Origin: Bacillota bacterium
GTDB taxonomy: Bacteria > Bacillota > Clostridia > Acetivibrionales > DSM-27016
Assembly: GCA_023390115.1 (NCBI GenBank)
Contig: JAEWDM010000024.1
Coordinates: 130,796-194,795 of the forward strand
Length of the DNA stretch: 64,000 nt
Direction of reading: 5' to 3'
A program made the translations under genes and the position numbers. How positions within the stretch are numbered: the first letter of the stretch is position 1; each line of letters starts with the position of its first letter. Shown in pieces: positions 1 through 7,653 of this stretch. The notes beneath the pieces are model-generated. The model was given only the letters and a program-made list of their open reading frames with translations, was not told the origin of the DNA and ran no database searches.

Positions 1-116
1 AGTTGCGTGCGATTGCAGAGGTGTATGCCTGCAATGACTCGCAGGATAAGTTTGCGCTTGACTTCGTTTGTGCCTGGAACAAGGTAATGAATGCCGACCG
101 TTTTGATATTGCTTAA
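1..116 (+). CDS. katG: Catalase-peroxidase, C-terminal end (partial)
   Basis: Only the last 37 codons are inside the window (frame from base 3, TAA at 114-116). The translated tail reads AIAEVYACNDSQ, then KFALDFVCAWNKVMNADRF and IA, which matches the conserved extreme C-terminus of KatG (an F-V-x-A-W-x-K-V-M-x-x-D-R-F-D pattern). KatG is a haem enzyme that destroys hydrogen peroxide and has peroxidase activity. In an anaerobe this is oxygen defence. The catalytic N-terminal half is outside the window, so whether the gene is intact cannot be judged. Confidence 0.85.
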   Translation, partial: LRAIAEVYACNDSQDKFALDFVCAWNKVMNADRFDIA

Positions 117-157
117 GTTTCAATATCACCGGCAGTCACGACCAAATAATCGTTCTG

Positions 158-199
158 TAATCGGATGGAGGATGGCTGGAGCCATCCTCCATCCGATTA
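158..199. terminator. 20-bp inverted repeat after katG
   Basis: Arms 158-177 and 180-199 are perfect complements separated by two bases, giving a very stable hairpin 40 bases after the katG stop. No U-run follows on the plus strand, so it may act as a 3' mRNA-stabilising or processing hairpin rather than a classical intrinsic terminator. Confidence 0.5.
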
Positions 200-224
200 T
201 AATTATCAAAAGGAAGGTGTATAT

Positions 225-512
225 ATGAATTTTTCCGGCGTAACCATTGGCGTCATAGCCTTTTTATGTATAGGGATATTTCATCCCATTGTAATCAAAA
301 GTCAATACTATTTCACACATAAAATATGGCCGGTATTTTTAATTTGCGGAATGCTTTGCGTCGCCATCTCCTTGATTGTCAATCATGATATTATGTCAGC
401 GGGTTTAGCCATCATTGGCTTTTCATCGCTATGGTCCATACATGAATTAAAGGAGCAGAAAAAGCGGGTGGAAAAAGGCTGGTTCCCCAAAAACCCTAAA
501 CATTATCTGTAA
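225..512 (+). CDS. Small membrane protein, DUF4491 family
   Basis: A 95-residue protein. The start is the ATG at 225, placed behind AGGAAGG at 211-217. An upstream in-frame ATG at 165 lies inside the katG hairpin and is unlikely. About three hydrophobic segments span residues 3-22, 32-52 and 56-75, followed by a basic tail ending W-F-P-K-N-P. Length and the N-terminal N-F-S-G-x-x-I-G pattern fit the DUF4491 family of integral membrane proteins of unknown role. It sits 26 bases before another small membrane protein and may be cotranscribed with it. Confidence 0.7.
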   Translation: MNFSGVTIGVIAFLCIGIFHPIVIKSQYYFTHKIWPVFLICGMLCVAISLIVNHDIMSAGLAIIGFSSLWSIHELKEQKKRVEKGWFPKNPKHYL

Positions 513-538
513 TTGCATGAGATGGAGGATATATAATT

Positions 539-955
539 TTGCTTAATTCGATTAAAAAATATCTATTGATTTTCTCTGGGTCACTCTCTTTGGTTCTTGG
601 GATAATCGGTATCTTTATACCGGTGCTTCCAACAACTCCGTTTCTCCTGCTGGCTTCTTTTTGTTATCTTAAAAGTTCAAAGCGGCTGTATCAATGGCTC
701 ATAAGCCATAAGGTTTTCGGCGGTTATATCTATTGCTATATTACTTACAAGGCCGTATTGAAAAGTACAAAAATTATCTCTATTGCTTTGTTGTGGAGTT
801 CCCTTGCCCTGTCGATTACTTTTGTCAATTACCTTCATATAAGAATCTGCCTTGTTGCGGTTGGAATAGGCGTCAGCATCCACCTGTTTATGCTGAAAAC
901 CCTTAAAAAAGAGGACATGAACAGGTTGGGTGACAGATATAAAATCAAAATATGA
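539..955 (+). CDS. YbaN/DUF454 family inner-membrane protein
   Basis: A 138-residue protein with a TTG start at 539, preceded by GGAGG at 522-526. It begins with a hydrophobic helix and the family hallmark L-G-x-I-G-I-F-I-P-V-L-P-T-T-P-F-L-L-L-A at residues 21-40, followed by a short basic loop (S-S-K-R) and two further hydrophobic helices near residues 80-115. This is the DUF454/YbaN signature. The function of the family is not established; members are small membrane proteins sometimes found near haem or metal genes. The identification is firm; the role is unknown. Confidence 0.75.
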   Translation: MLNSIKKYLLIFSGSLSLVLGIIGIFIPVLPTTPFLLLASFCYLKSSKRLYQWLISHKVFGGYIYCYITYKAVLKSTKIISIALLWSSLALSITFVNYLHIRICLVAVGIGVSIHLFMLKTLKKEDMNRLGDRYKIKI

Positions 956-1186
956 CTAATTAGCATTGTGAACTTTATTGTGAGAATAATACAAAATAAG
1001 TATCGGCGCCTATATTCATATGATCTTAAGTTATCTTTCGCAAAAAAGCCAATTCCGAAGAAGAATGGGCTTTTGACCTTAAATGCTATCAGCACAAATC
1101 CGGACATAGATAATCAGATGGACGATTTATTCCAATTCTATAACAACCCCAAGGGAAGTTATGAGGAAGTAACAGCTCTTCATTGG

Positions 1187-1747
1187 CTACCTGAGCAGGG
1201 CAGCCATGTTATAGATAACTTCCGCCATTTCTTTTACGGGCTTATTCAGACCGTTTTTTAGCCAGTGCTGGATAAGACCAACGCTTCCGTTCACGACAAA
1301 TATAAAATAATCCTCTTTTGACTCAAAATCAATATTTGGGACAGTCGAGGGAGATATCAGACACTCTTGATATATTAATGTAAATAACTGTTTTTGAAAA
1401 GCAATGTCTCCCTGTTCACTCATCAGAACCTGAAGATGCTTACTATTATCAGCCAAATATTGAAGAATCCCCTCAAGAAGCCTCATCATTTCATCTTTTT
1501 CCGTTTTGCCAATAAGCGTAGTAACTGCTTCCTTCAGCCATGAGAGGGTTTCGTCCTCAATGTCGCGAAGGAGGTTATACTGGTCAGTATAATGTGAATA
1601 AAAGGTGGTTCGGTTTATGTCCGCGTTTTCGCACAGTTGTTTTATTGTTATTTTTGAGATCGGTTTTTCCTTCATTAGCTCAATCAAGCTGTCTTGTAAT
1701 ACCATCCGGGTATACCGTGTCTTTCTGTCCTGCTTCATTGGTTTCAT
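1187..1747 (-). CDS. TetR/AcrR-family transcriptional regulator
   Basis: A 186-residue protein. The ATG at 1747 follows GGAGGGGGAG on the minus strand. Upstream in-frame codons lack a ribosome site. The N-terminal helix-turn-helix (about residues 10-55) has I-S-K-I-T-I-K-Q-L-C-E-N-A-D-I-N-R-T-T-F-Y-type sequence typical of TetR proteins, and the rest is a helical ligand-binding region of the TetR_C_33 kind. It is divergent from the ABC exporter that starts at 1958, so the simplest reading is that it represses that exporter and responds to its substrate. Confidence 0.85.
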   Translation of the reverse strand: MKPMKQDRKTRYTRMVLQDSLIELMKEKPISKITIKQLCENADINRTTFYSHYTDQYNLLRDIEDETLSWLKEAVTTLIGKTEKDEMMRLLEGILQYLADNSKHLQVLMSEQGDIAFQKQLFTLIYQECLISPSTVPNIDFESKEDYFIFVVNGSVGLIQHWLKNGLNKPVKEMAEVIYNMAALLR

Positions 1748-1957
1748 AAGCTGGGCTCTCCCCCTCCTGAACGAATTTTTCTGTAATGTTCTGAAATCAA
1801 CATATACAGTATGTTTTGCCGTAAATCCATCGCTTCCAGAGCATCTGTTGGTTGCCAAATCAACACTGTGTCTTTTATAATATACAATAAGAAGTCCGCT
1901 GTCAAGTTGCGGTTTTCTTTTTTAGCACTTAAATTATGAATATAAAGGGAGAGGACT

Positions 1958-2659
1958 GTGGCATATATTGAATTTAATCATGTTATAAAAGAATATACTT
2001 CCGAGGGTGTGGCAATACGCGCACTGGACGATGCGAATTTCCCGGTGGAAAAAAGCGAATTGGCTGTTATCTTAGGAGCTTCCGGTGCCGGTAAGACAAC
2101 AGCGCTGAACATACTGGGGGGTATGGATACTGCTACCTCCGGCGACGTTATTGTGGACGGTGATAACATTTCAAAATACAACTATAAGCAGTTGGTGGGA
2201 TATCGCCGCACAGACATAGGCTTTGTTTTCCAGTTTTATAATCTTGTGCCGAATCTGACGGCGCTGGAAAATGTGGAATTGGCAGCGCAGATTTGCCGGG
2301 GCTCGCTCAACGCATATGAAACGCTGGATAAAGTGGGTCTCACTGAACGGAAGAGCAATTTTCCCTCACAGCTTTCCGGCGGAGAGCAGCAGAGGGTATC
2401 CATTGCGCGCGCGATTGCGAAAAACCCGAAATTGCTCTTGTGCGATGAACCTACAGGCGCGCTGGATTACAACACCGGCAAGCAGATTTTACAGCTTTTA
2501 CAGGACACCTGCCGCAGAGATAAAATGACGGTGATAATTATCACGCATAACTCCGCGCTCGCACCCATGGCTGACAGGGTTATCCATTTCAGAAACGGTA
2601 AGGTTGTAAAGGCTGTGCAGAATGAAAATCCAACGCCTATCGCGCAGATTGAGTGGTGA
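1958..2659 (+). CDS. ABC transporter ATP-binding protein (MacB/LolD type)
   Basis: A 233-residue nucleotide-binding subunit with a GTG start behind GGGAGAGGA. Walker A GASGAGKT lies at residues 40-47, the Q-loop near 92, the signature LSGGEQQ at 139-145 and Walker B LLLCDEP at 159-165, followed by the D-loop ALD and a switch His in ITHNS. The fold is of the class that pairs with FtsX-type permeases for export of peptides, lipids or antibiotics. It overlaps or abuts the large permease that follows, so the two form one exporter. The divergent TetR gene is the likely regulator. Confidence 0.9.
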   Translation: MAYIEFNHVIKEYTSEGVAIRALDDANFPVEKSELAVILGASGAGKTTALNILGGMDTATSGDVIVDGDNISKYNYKQLVGYRRTDIGFVFQFYNLVPNLTALENVELAAQICRGSLNAYETLDKVGLTERKSNFPSQLSGGEQQRVSIARAIAKNPKLLLCDEPTGALDYNTGKQILQLLQDTCRRDKMTVIIITHNSALAPMADRVIHFRNGKVVKAVQNENPTPIAQIEW

Positions 2660-5600
2660 CGGGCATGAGCAGAGCTTACCATAAGGATATCCTGCGTTCC
2701 ATCCAAAAGGGCTGGAAACGGTTTTTATCCATTCTAATTATTACGGCACTGGGCGTGGCCATGCTGACAGGCTTATACGCAGCCTGCCTTGACATGTATC
2801 GTTCAGCGGATCAATTCTATGATGAGCAGAATTTGTTTGATATCCGTATTTTATCCACACTTGGACTGACTAAAGAAGATGTGGAGGCACTTGCGCAGGT
2901 GAACGGTGTGGAAATGGCCGAGGGCGCATACAGCGAAACGGTTTATACCGATGCGGGAGGGGCCCGTAAAAGTGCGGAGATAAGCGTGTTAAGTCCGACG
3001 GGCTTGAATCGTCCCTATTTACTGATGGGAACTTTACCTGTAAAGGCAGGCGATATTGCCGTAACACAAAAGTATATGGACGAAAGCGGCAAGTCCGTCG
3101 GTGATACACTTGTCACAGAGGAAGATATAAAGGACGGCAGTGAAGAAAATACTACAGTTGTTCCGGCCTTTTCCAATACCGCCTATACAATAACCGGCGT
3201 GGTCATAGACCCAATAGATATCCGGAGCAATGGCAATGTGAGCGTAATTCGTTCTGCCGCGGCTGCCGACTATACTTTTTTTATTACTGCCGCAGGTGTG
3301 GAAAATGACATGTTTACCGCTGTATATATGGTTTTGAGCGGAACAAAGGGGATGGATTCCTTTTCTGGTGAATATGAGAACGCGGTTCAGAACGTGATCC
3401 GTGATATTGAGAGCCATATAAAGACACAGCGGGAACAGGAGCGTTATGACTCGGTTATACTGGAAGCCCGTACGAAAATAGAAGATGCTGAGAGCACCAT
3501 GCATGACGAATTTGAGGAGGCGGACGAGAAGCTTTCCGACGCCTGGAAGAAAATCGCTGAGGCAAGGCAGGAACTGGAAGACGGCGAGGCTGAGCTTGTC
3601 AGAGAACAGCAGGGCGCGGAACGCAAAATTGCGGAGGCCCGGGCAGAATTAGAAAGTGCAGACCAGAAACTGGCGGAGGCTGAGAGGCAGCTTGCCGAGG
3701 GAGAAGCGCAGCTTGCAGAGGGTGAGGCCGAGCTCAATAAGAACGCTCAGGAACTGGCCGGAGGCAAACAGCGGCTGGCGGACGAGCGGCAGCGGGCTGA
3801 AGAAGAGCTTGCCGCTGCCGAACAACAGCTCCGTGAAGCGCAGAGCAAGCTGGATGCAGCCCGCACACAGCTAGAGCCCGCTATTGATCAGTTAAAAGAT
3901 TCATTTGGTGATGCATGGCCTGAAAACGAATGGAGCGCACTGGTGAATGCTGCTGCTGCTCTGGCAGCAACCGGAGCGGATGACGATGCCATTGCCGAGG
4001 GCACCACGGCTGAAAGTGCCGCTCTCGCCGGGGCGTTGCCGAGCCAGGCGGATGATGCCGTGCAGGCCGCACTGGGGTTGGGCAGGGTAACCGGCGGTCA
4101 GCGGGTGTTGGATGCGCAGAAAAGCGCTTTTGACAAACAAAGGAAAGATGCTTTACAGGAGCTCGCTGAAGCTGAGGCGGAATTGGCCACAGGAGAGGCT
4201 CATATAGAGGAGGCGCGCCGGACAATCGAAGCTAGGAGGGCGGAACTGAAAAATGGGAAAGCGGAGCTGGCCGGCAAAAAAGCCGAACTGGCAAGCGGCC
4301 AAACGACGCTGAATGAGGAAGAAGCAGACGCCAAGAAAAAAATAGACGATGCATGGCAAGACATTGCCGATGGAAAGGAAGAACTGGCTGACGGTGAGGC
4401 CAGGTTAACGAAGCAAGAGCAGGAGTACGCTGAAAAAAGGGAAGAAGCCCTGCAAGAGCTGGATGATGCGTACGCGGAGATGGACGACATAGATATGACA
4501 CAGTGGTATGTACAGGACCGCACCTCGTTGGACAGCTATTCCAGCCTGAACAGTGATTTATCATCTATTGAAGCTGTAGGAAAGGTTTTTCCCGTTATCT
4601 TTTTGCTTGTTGCGGTGCTCATGAGCCTGACTGCTATGACCCGTATGGTGGAGGAAGAACGCGGGTTGATCGGAACATATAAGGCACTGGGCTTTGGCAG
4701 TATGGCCATCTATCAAAAATATCTGCTCTTTGCTTTTATGGCATGTCTGCTTGGAGGTATTATAGGAGATTTATTCGGCTTTGTCTTGCTGCCTAAATTC
4801 GTATCGGTCATTCTGGATGAGCTATACAGCCTTCCGCAGTTTTACCTGAGCTTTGACATTCTTTACGGCGTGGGAGGTGTGTTGCTGTTTATGGCGGGTA
4901 TTGTGGGCGCGACGGCGCTTGCCTGCGGCAGTGAGCTGTCACAAATGCCGGCAGTTCTCATACGCCCCAAGGCACCCTGCGCAGGAGCCCGCGTGTTTTT
5001 GGAACGCATCCCTGCAATCTGGAACCGTCTCAGCTTTTTAAAGAAGGTTACGGTTCGCAATCTGTTCCGGTATAAAAAACGCTTGTTTATGACCGTAGGC
5101 GGAATCATGGGCTGCACGGCCTTGATCCTTTGCGGCTTTGCCATTAAGGATTCCATTACGGATTTGGCACCGAAGCAGTACGAGGGGATCTACCAATATG
5201 ATCTTATGGCTGTTTTTGAGGAGGATGGCAATGACGGTCTGATCGGGCAGTTGACGGCTGACGGCAACATTGAGGACTATTTGAATTTGCGGATTGAAAG
5301 CGTAAAGCTGATAAACTCCGGCGGAAAGTCGGAAAAGATACAGCTTATGGTAATTCCGGACGACGTATCCATAGAAGATTATATCCGAATGGAGAATGTG
5401 GACGGAACACTCATTCATCCGAACAATGAGGGAATTTTGATAACGCAGAATGCGGCACGGATTCTTGATCTTAAAGCGGGCGGTACTGCTTCTCTGCAAG
5501 ATATGGAGCTTGTGCAGCACGAGGCCGCCATATCCGGTATCGTCAGGAATTATCTGGGCAATAACGTATATATGACACAGAAGCTGTATGAATCGTTATT

Positions 5601-6150
5601 TGGCGAATATGTTCCCAACGGTATGCTGGCACATCTGTCGGAAGCCTGTGCCGATCATACCGCTTATGCCGGAGCGCTTCTCGACAACGACTCTGTGCTC
5701 TCTGCTGTCAGCACAACCGAATTGAGAGAGGAGTTCGGCTTTGATCTGATTAATGCGGTAGTTCTGCTGATCACTGTAATGGCTGGAGGTCTTGCATTTG
5801 TGGTGCTGTTCACGCTGTCGAATACAAACATATCTGAGCGCGTCCGTGAGCTTGCCACCATCAAGGTATTGGGCTTTTACGATAATGAGGTGCATCAATA
5901 CGTCAACAAGGAAACGCTCATTCTGACCATGGCGGGCATCCTCCTGGGTTTGCCTGCGGGGCGGTTCATCAGCGGCTTGCTAACCATTGCTCTGAATATG
6001 CCATCCATCCATTTCGCAGTGCGGGTTGAGCCTGTCAGTTATCTGATTTCAGCGGTGGTTACGCTCGGTTTTGCCATTGTTGTAAATTGGATCACAAATT
6101 GTATACTTGACCGCATCAATATGGTAGAGGCGCTTAAAAGCGTGGAGTAG
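2653..6150 (+). CDS. Large FtsX-type ABC permease with coiled-coil insert
   Basis: A 1165-residue permease. GTG at 2653 overlaps the ATPase stop; ATG at 2665 is a good alternative start. One transmembrane helix near residues 22-45 is followed by a soluble MacB-like domain, then a long Glu/Ala/Gln-rich coiled coil (about 265-640) interrupted near 410-490 by an Ala-rich loop. An FtsX domain with three helices lies around 650-780, and a second soluble domain and FtsX domain around 1040-1160. The architecture matches very large FtsX-like permeases of Firmicutes, which form exporters with a single ATPase subunit. The substrate cannot be told. Confidence 0.85.
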   Translation: MVTGMSRAYHKDILRSIQKGWKRFLSILIITALGVAMLTGLYAACLDMYRSADQFYDEQNLFDIRILSTLGLTKEDVEALAQVNGVEMAEGAYSETVYTDAGGARKSAEISVLSPTGLNRPYLLMGTLPVKAGDIAVTQKYMDESGKSVGDTLVTEEDIKDGSEENTTVVPAFSNTAYTITGVVIDPIDIRSNGNVSVIRSAAAADYTFFITAAGVENDMFTAVYMVLSGTKGMDSFSGEYENAVQNVIRDIESHIKTQREQERYDSVILEARTKIEDAESTMHDEFEEADEKLSDAWKKIAEARQELEDGEAELVREQQGAERKIAEARAELESADQKLAEAERQLAEGEAQLAEGEAELNKNAQELAGGKQRLADERQRAEEELAAAEQQLREAQSKLDAARTQLEPAIDQLKDSFGDAWPENEWSALVNAAAALAATGADDDAIAEGTTAESAALAGALPSQADDAVQAALGLGRVTGGQRVLDAQKSAFDKQRKDALQELAEAEAELATGEAHIEEARRTIEARRAELKNGKAELAGKKAELASGQTTLNEEEADAKKKIDDAWQDIADGKEELADGEARLTKQEQEYAEKREEALQELDDAYAEMDDIDMTQWYVQDRTSLDSYSSLNSDLSSIEAVGKVFPVIFLLVAVLMSLTAMTRMVEEERGLIGTYKALGFGSMAIYQKYLLFAFMACLLGGIIGDLFGFVLLPKFVSVILDELYSLPQFYLSFDILYGVGGVLLFMAGIVGATALACGSELSQMPAVLIRPKAPCAGARVFLERIPAIWNRLSFLKKVTVRNLFRYKKRLFMTVGGIMGCTALILCGFAIKDSITDLAPKQYEGIYQYDLMAVFEEDGNDGLIGQLTADGNIEDYLNLRIESVKLINSGGKSEKIQLMVIPDDVSIEDYIRMENVDGTLIHPNNEGILITQNAARILDLKAGGTASLQDMELVQHEAAISGIVRNYLGNNVYMTQKLYESLFGEYVPNGMLAHLSEACADHTAYAGALLDNDSVLSAVSTTELREEFGFDLINAVVLLITVMAGGLAFVVLFTLSNTNISERVRELATIKVLGFYDNEVHQYVNKETLILTMAGILLGLPAGRFISGLLTIALNMPSIHFAVRVEPVSYLISAVVTLGFAIVVNWITNCILDRINMVEALKSVE

Positions 6151-6297
6151 AAAGCATGGCATTATTCCGCAAGCTGCTGCAATATCCTAAATATCGACTC
6201 CGGCGTAGCACCTTTAACTTTCTCAACTATTTTAATGAAAAACATGCATTCTAAAGGGGTTTTAGGTAAAACTTTTAAAATATTCTGTTGATTTGTT

Positions 6298-6333
6298 GAG
6301 GAATGTCCCCAAAAAGAGGAATGTCCCCAAAAA
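6298..6333. repeat. Two tandem copies of an 18-bp unit
   Basis: Units 6298-6315 and 6316-6333 are identical and contain AATGTCCCC. A third partial copy is absent. The surrounding 6151-6343 region carries no supportable gene. Confidence 0.7.
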
Positions 6334-6343
6334 GTATTGACCA

Positions 6344-6383
6344 CTAAGTTATCATACGTTAATATTAACATATGATAACTTAG
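6344..6383. promoter_or_regulatory. 40-bp palindrome, likely PadR operator
   Basis: The two halves are complementary at 19 of 20 positions (only 6357/6370 mismatch), with an inner GTTAATATTAAC and outer arms CTAAGTTATCATA. It ends 22 bases before the PadR-family start codon at 6406. PadR proteins are dimers that bind AT-rich palindromes in their own promoters, so autoregulation is the natural reading. Confidence 0.6.
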
Positions 6384-6405
6384 CTTTATGAGAAAGGAAT
6401 TTATT

Positions 6406-7365
6406 ATGTCGTTAAACCATGTAATTTTAGGACTTTTAAGCCGGGAGTCCATGACTGGATACCAACTGAAAAAAATAATTCAGAATACGCCCTTCATGTA
6501 CTGGTCCGGAAATAATAATCAGATATATAAAGCCTTTGTTGAATTACTGAATGAAGGCTTTGTTACAAAGGAGGTACAACACCAGGAGGGCTCACCGTCA
6601 AAAAACATCTATACAATCACTGATGACGGTCTGAATGAGTTTAAAGAATGGATGCTTTCGGTGACAGACACACCGGCTTTCAGAAAGCAGCTTTTAATTA
6701 AATTAGCTTTGGCGAATGGGTTAAATCGCAATGATTTGGGAAATATGCTGGTATCCTATACCGATGCTGTTAAGACTCAGATGGTTTTATCCCAAAAAGA
6801 AACCGAACGGTGTTTCTTTGCCGGACAACAGTCTTTGGGCGAAACCTTGTTTATAGATTTAATACGAGAAAATGTATTGTCCTTTTATTCGAGTGAGCTT
6901 GCATGGCTTCAGAAGGTAAAGAAATTAATTGCGGAAATTCCGGATGATAAAGGCACTGCTGCGGAAACAATCAGTCCAAATAAAAAATCAAGGGAAGAAT
7001 CAACTATGAACTATAAAATAATTGAGACCCAAGGAAAGAAATATATTTATTTCACAAGTGACGGATCTTTAAATTTACGCGAGCAGGATGCGATCGACAT
7101 TATTTCACTTTGTGCCGAATATGACACCAATACGGTCGTTTTAGACGGCGAAAGTCTTTCAGATGATTTTGCAAGGCTAAGTACGGGGCTTGCCGGTGCC
7201 GTATTGCAAAAGTTCGAAAACTATAATATCAAGGCGGCTGTAGTCTTAAAGGGCGGACAAAACTTCTCCGCACGCTTTCAGGAAATGCTTTCCGAACACA
7301 GCACAGGAAATGCCTTCCGGATATTCACTTATTTGGATGATGCTGTAGAATGGCTATTAGTATAG
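6406..7365 (+). CDS. PadR-family regulator fused to a DUF4180 domain
   Basis: A 319-residue protein. ATG at 6406 follows GAAAGGA; the ATG at 6388 would waste that site. Residues 1-80 form a PadR winged helix (M-S-L-N-H-V-I-L-G-L-L plus the T-G-Y-Q-L-K-K helix and a wing), followed by a helical Vir_act_alpha_C dimerisation region to about 180. From about residue 200, after a linker, comes a complete DUF4180 domain that starts with its own Met (M-N-Y-K-I-I) and ends W-L-L-V. DUF4180 is usually a separate small protein, so this is a fusion. It may sense a ligand or partner for the DNA-binding part. Confidence 0.8.
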   Translation: MSLNHVILGLLSRESMTGYQLKKIIQNTPFMYWSGNNNQIYKAFVELLNEGFVTKEVQHQEGSPSKNIYTITDDGLNEFKEWMLSVTDTPAFRKQLLIKLALANGLNRNDLGNMLVSYTDAVKTQMVLSQKETERCFFAGQQSLGETLFIDLIRENVLSFYSSELAWLQKVKKLIAEIPDDKGTAAETISPNKKSREESTMNYKIIETQGKKYIYFTSDGSLNLREQDAIDIISLCAEYDTNTVVLDGESLSDDFARLSTGLAGAVLQKFENYNIKAAVVLKGGQNFSARFQEMLSEHSTGNAFRIFTYLDDAVEWLLV

Positions 7366-7487
7366 AGGAGGAAATCAAAAGCTATAAGGACGGCAATTGA
7401 CGCAATCTTCACTTTTATTCCATTTGACATTACGCCTATCATATGATATAGTATTTTACAATTTATGAAGGAGGTTTTTCTATCATT

Positions 7488-7553
7488 ATGGAAGATAACG
7501 GAGACAGCAGTGTGCCTCCTCGACGATGCCAAATAAACAAAGTAGCTATGTAA
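7488..7553 (+). CDS. Putative 21-residue leader peptide
   Basis: ATG at 7488 is preceded by a near-perfect AAGGAGG at 7468-7474 (spacing about 13). The peptide starts M-E-D-N-G-D-S-S-V-P-P-R-R-C and stops at 7551-7553, five bases before a strong terminator hairpin. The layout of strong ribosome site, short peptide with a PPRR stretch, hairpin with U-run, then the downstream gene is that of translational or transcriptional attenuation. The peptide could equally be the relic of a lost resistance gene's leader. Confidence 0.45.
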   Translation: MEDNGDSSVPPRRCQINKVAM

Positions 7554-7557
7554 ACGG

Positions 7558-7596
7558 ACACAAGCCGGGTTTTTTATATCGGCCTGTGTTTTTTTG
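7558..7596 (+). terminator. Intrinsic terminator/attenuator before the P-type ATPase
   Basis: A stem of ACACA-a-GCCGG against TCGGC-c-TGTGT (10 of 11 pairs) with a ten-base loop is followed directly by seven T residues. It stands between the leader peptide and the ATPase gene at 7654. Confidence 0.65.
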
Positions 7597-7653
7597 CATT
7601 TTTTACTTTGTTTTTTGAATAATAATAAATAAAGAAAGGTGGGATTAGTCCTG

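Noticed and set aside
968..1261. 97-codon plus-strand open frame
   Set aside because: The last part overlaps the TetR gene antisense, no ribosome site is present and no family is recognisable. A short alternate frame near 1040-1110 looks protein-like but is broken.
3444..4564. Several Ser/Ala- or Pro-rich minus-strand frames inside the permease
   Set aside because: They are mirror images of the biased coiled-coil coding sequence, not genes.
6162..6452. 96-codon minus-strand frame with repeated F-W-G-H-S-S
   Set aside because: The repeat comes from the 18-bp DNA repeat, and the frame runs through the PadR palindrome and start. No ribosome site supports it.
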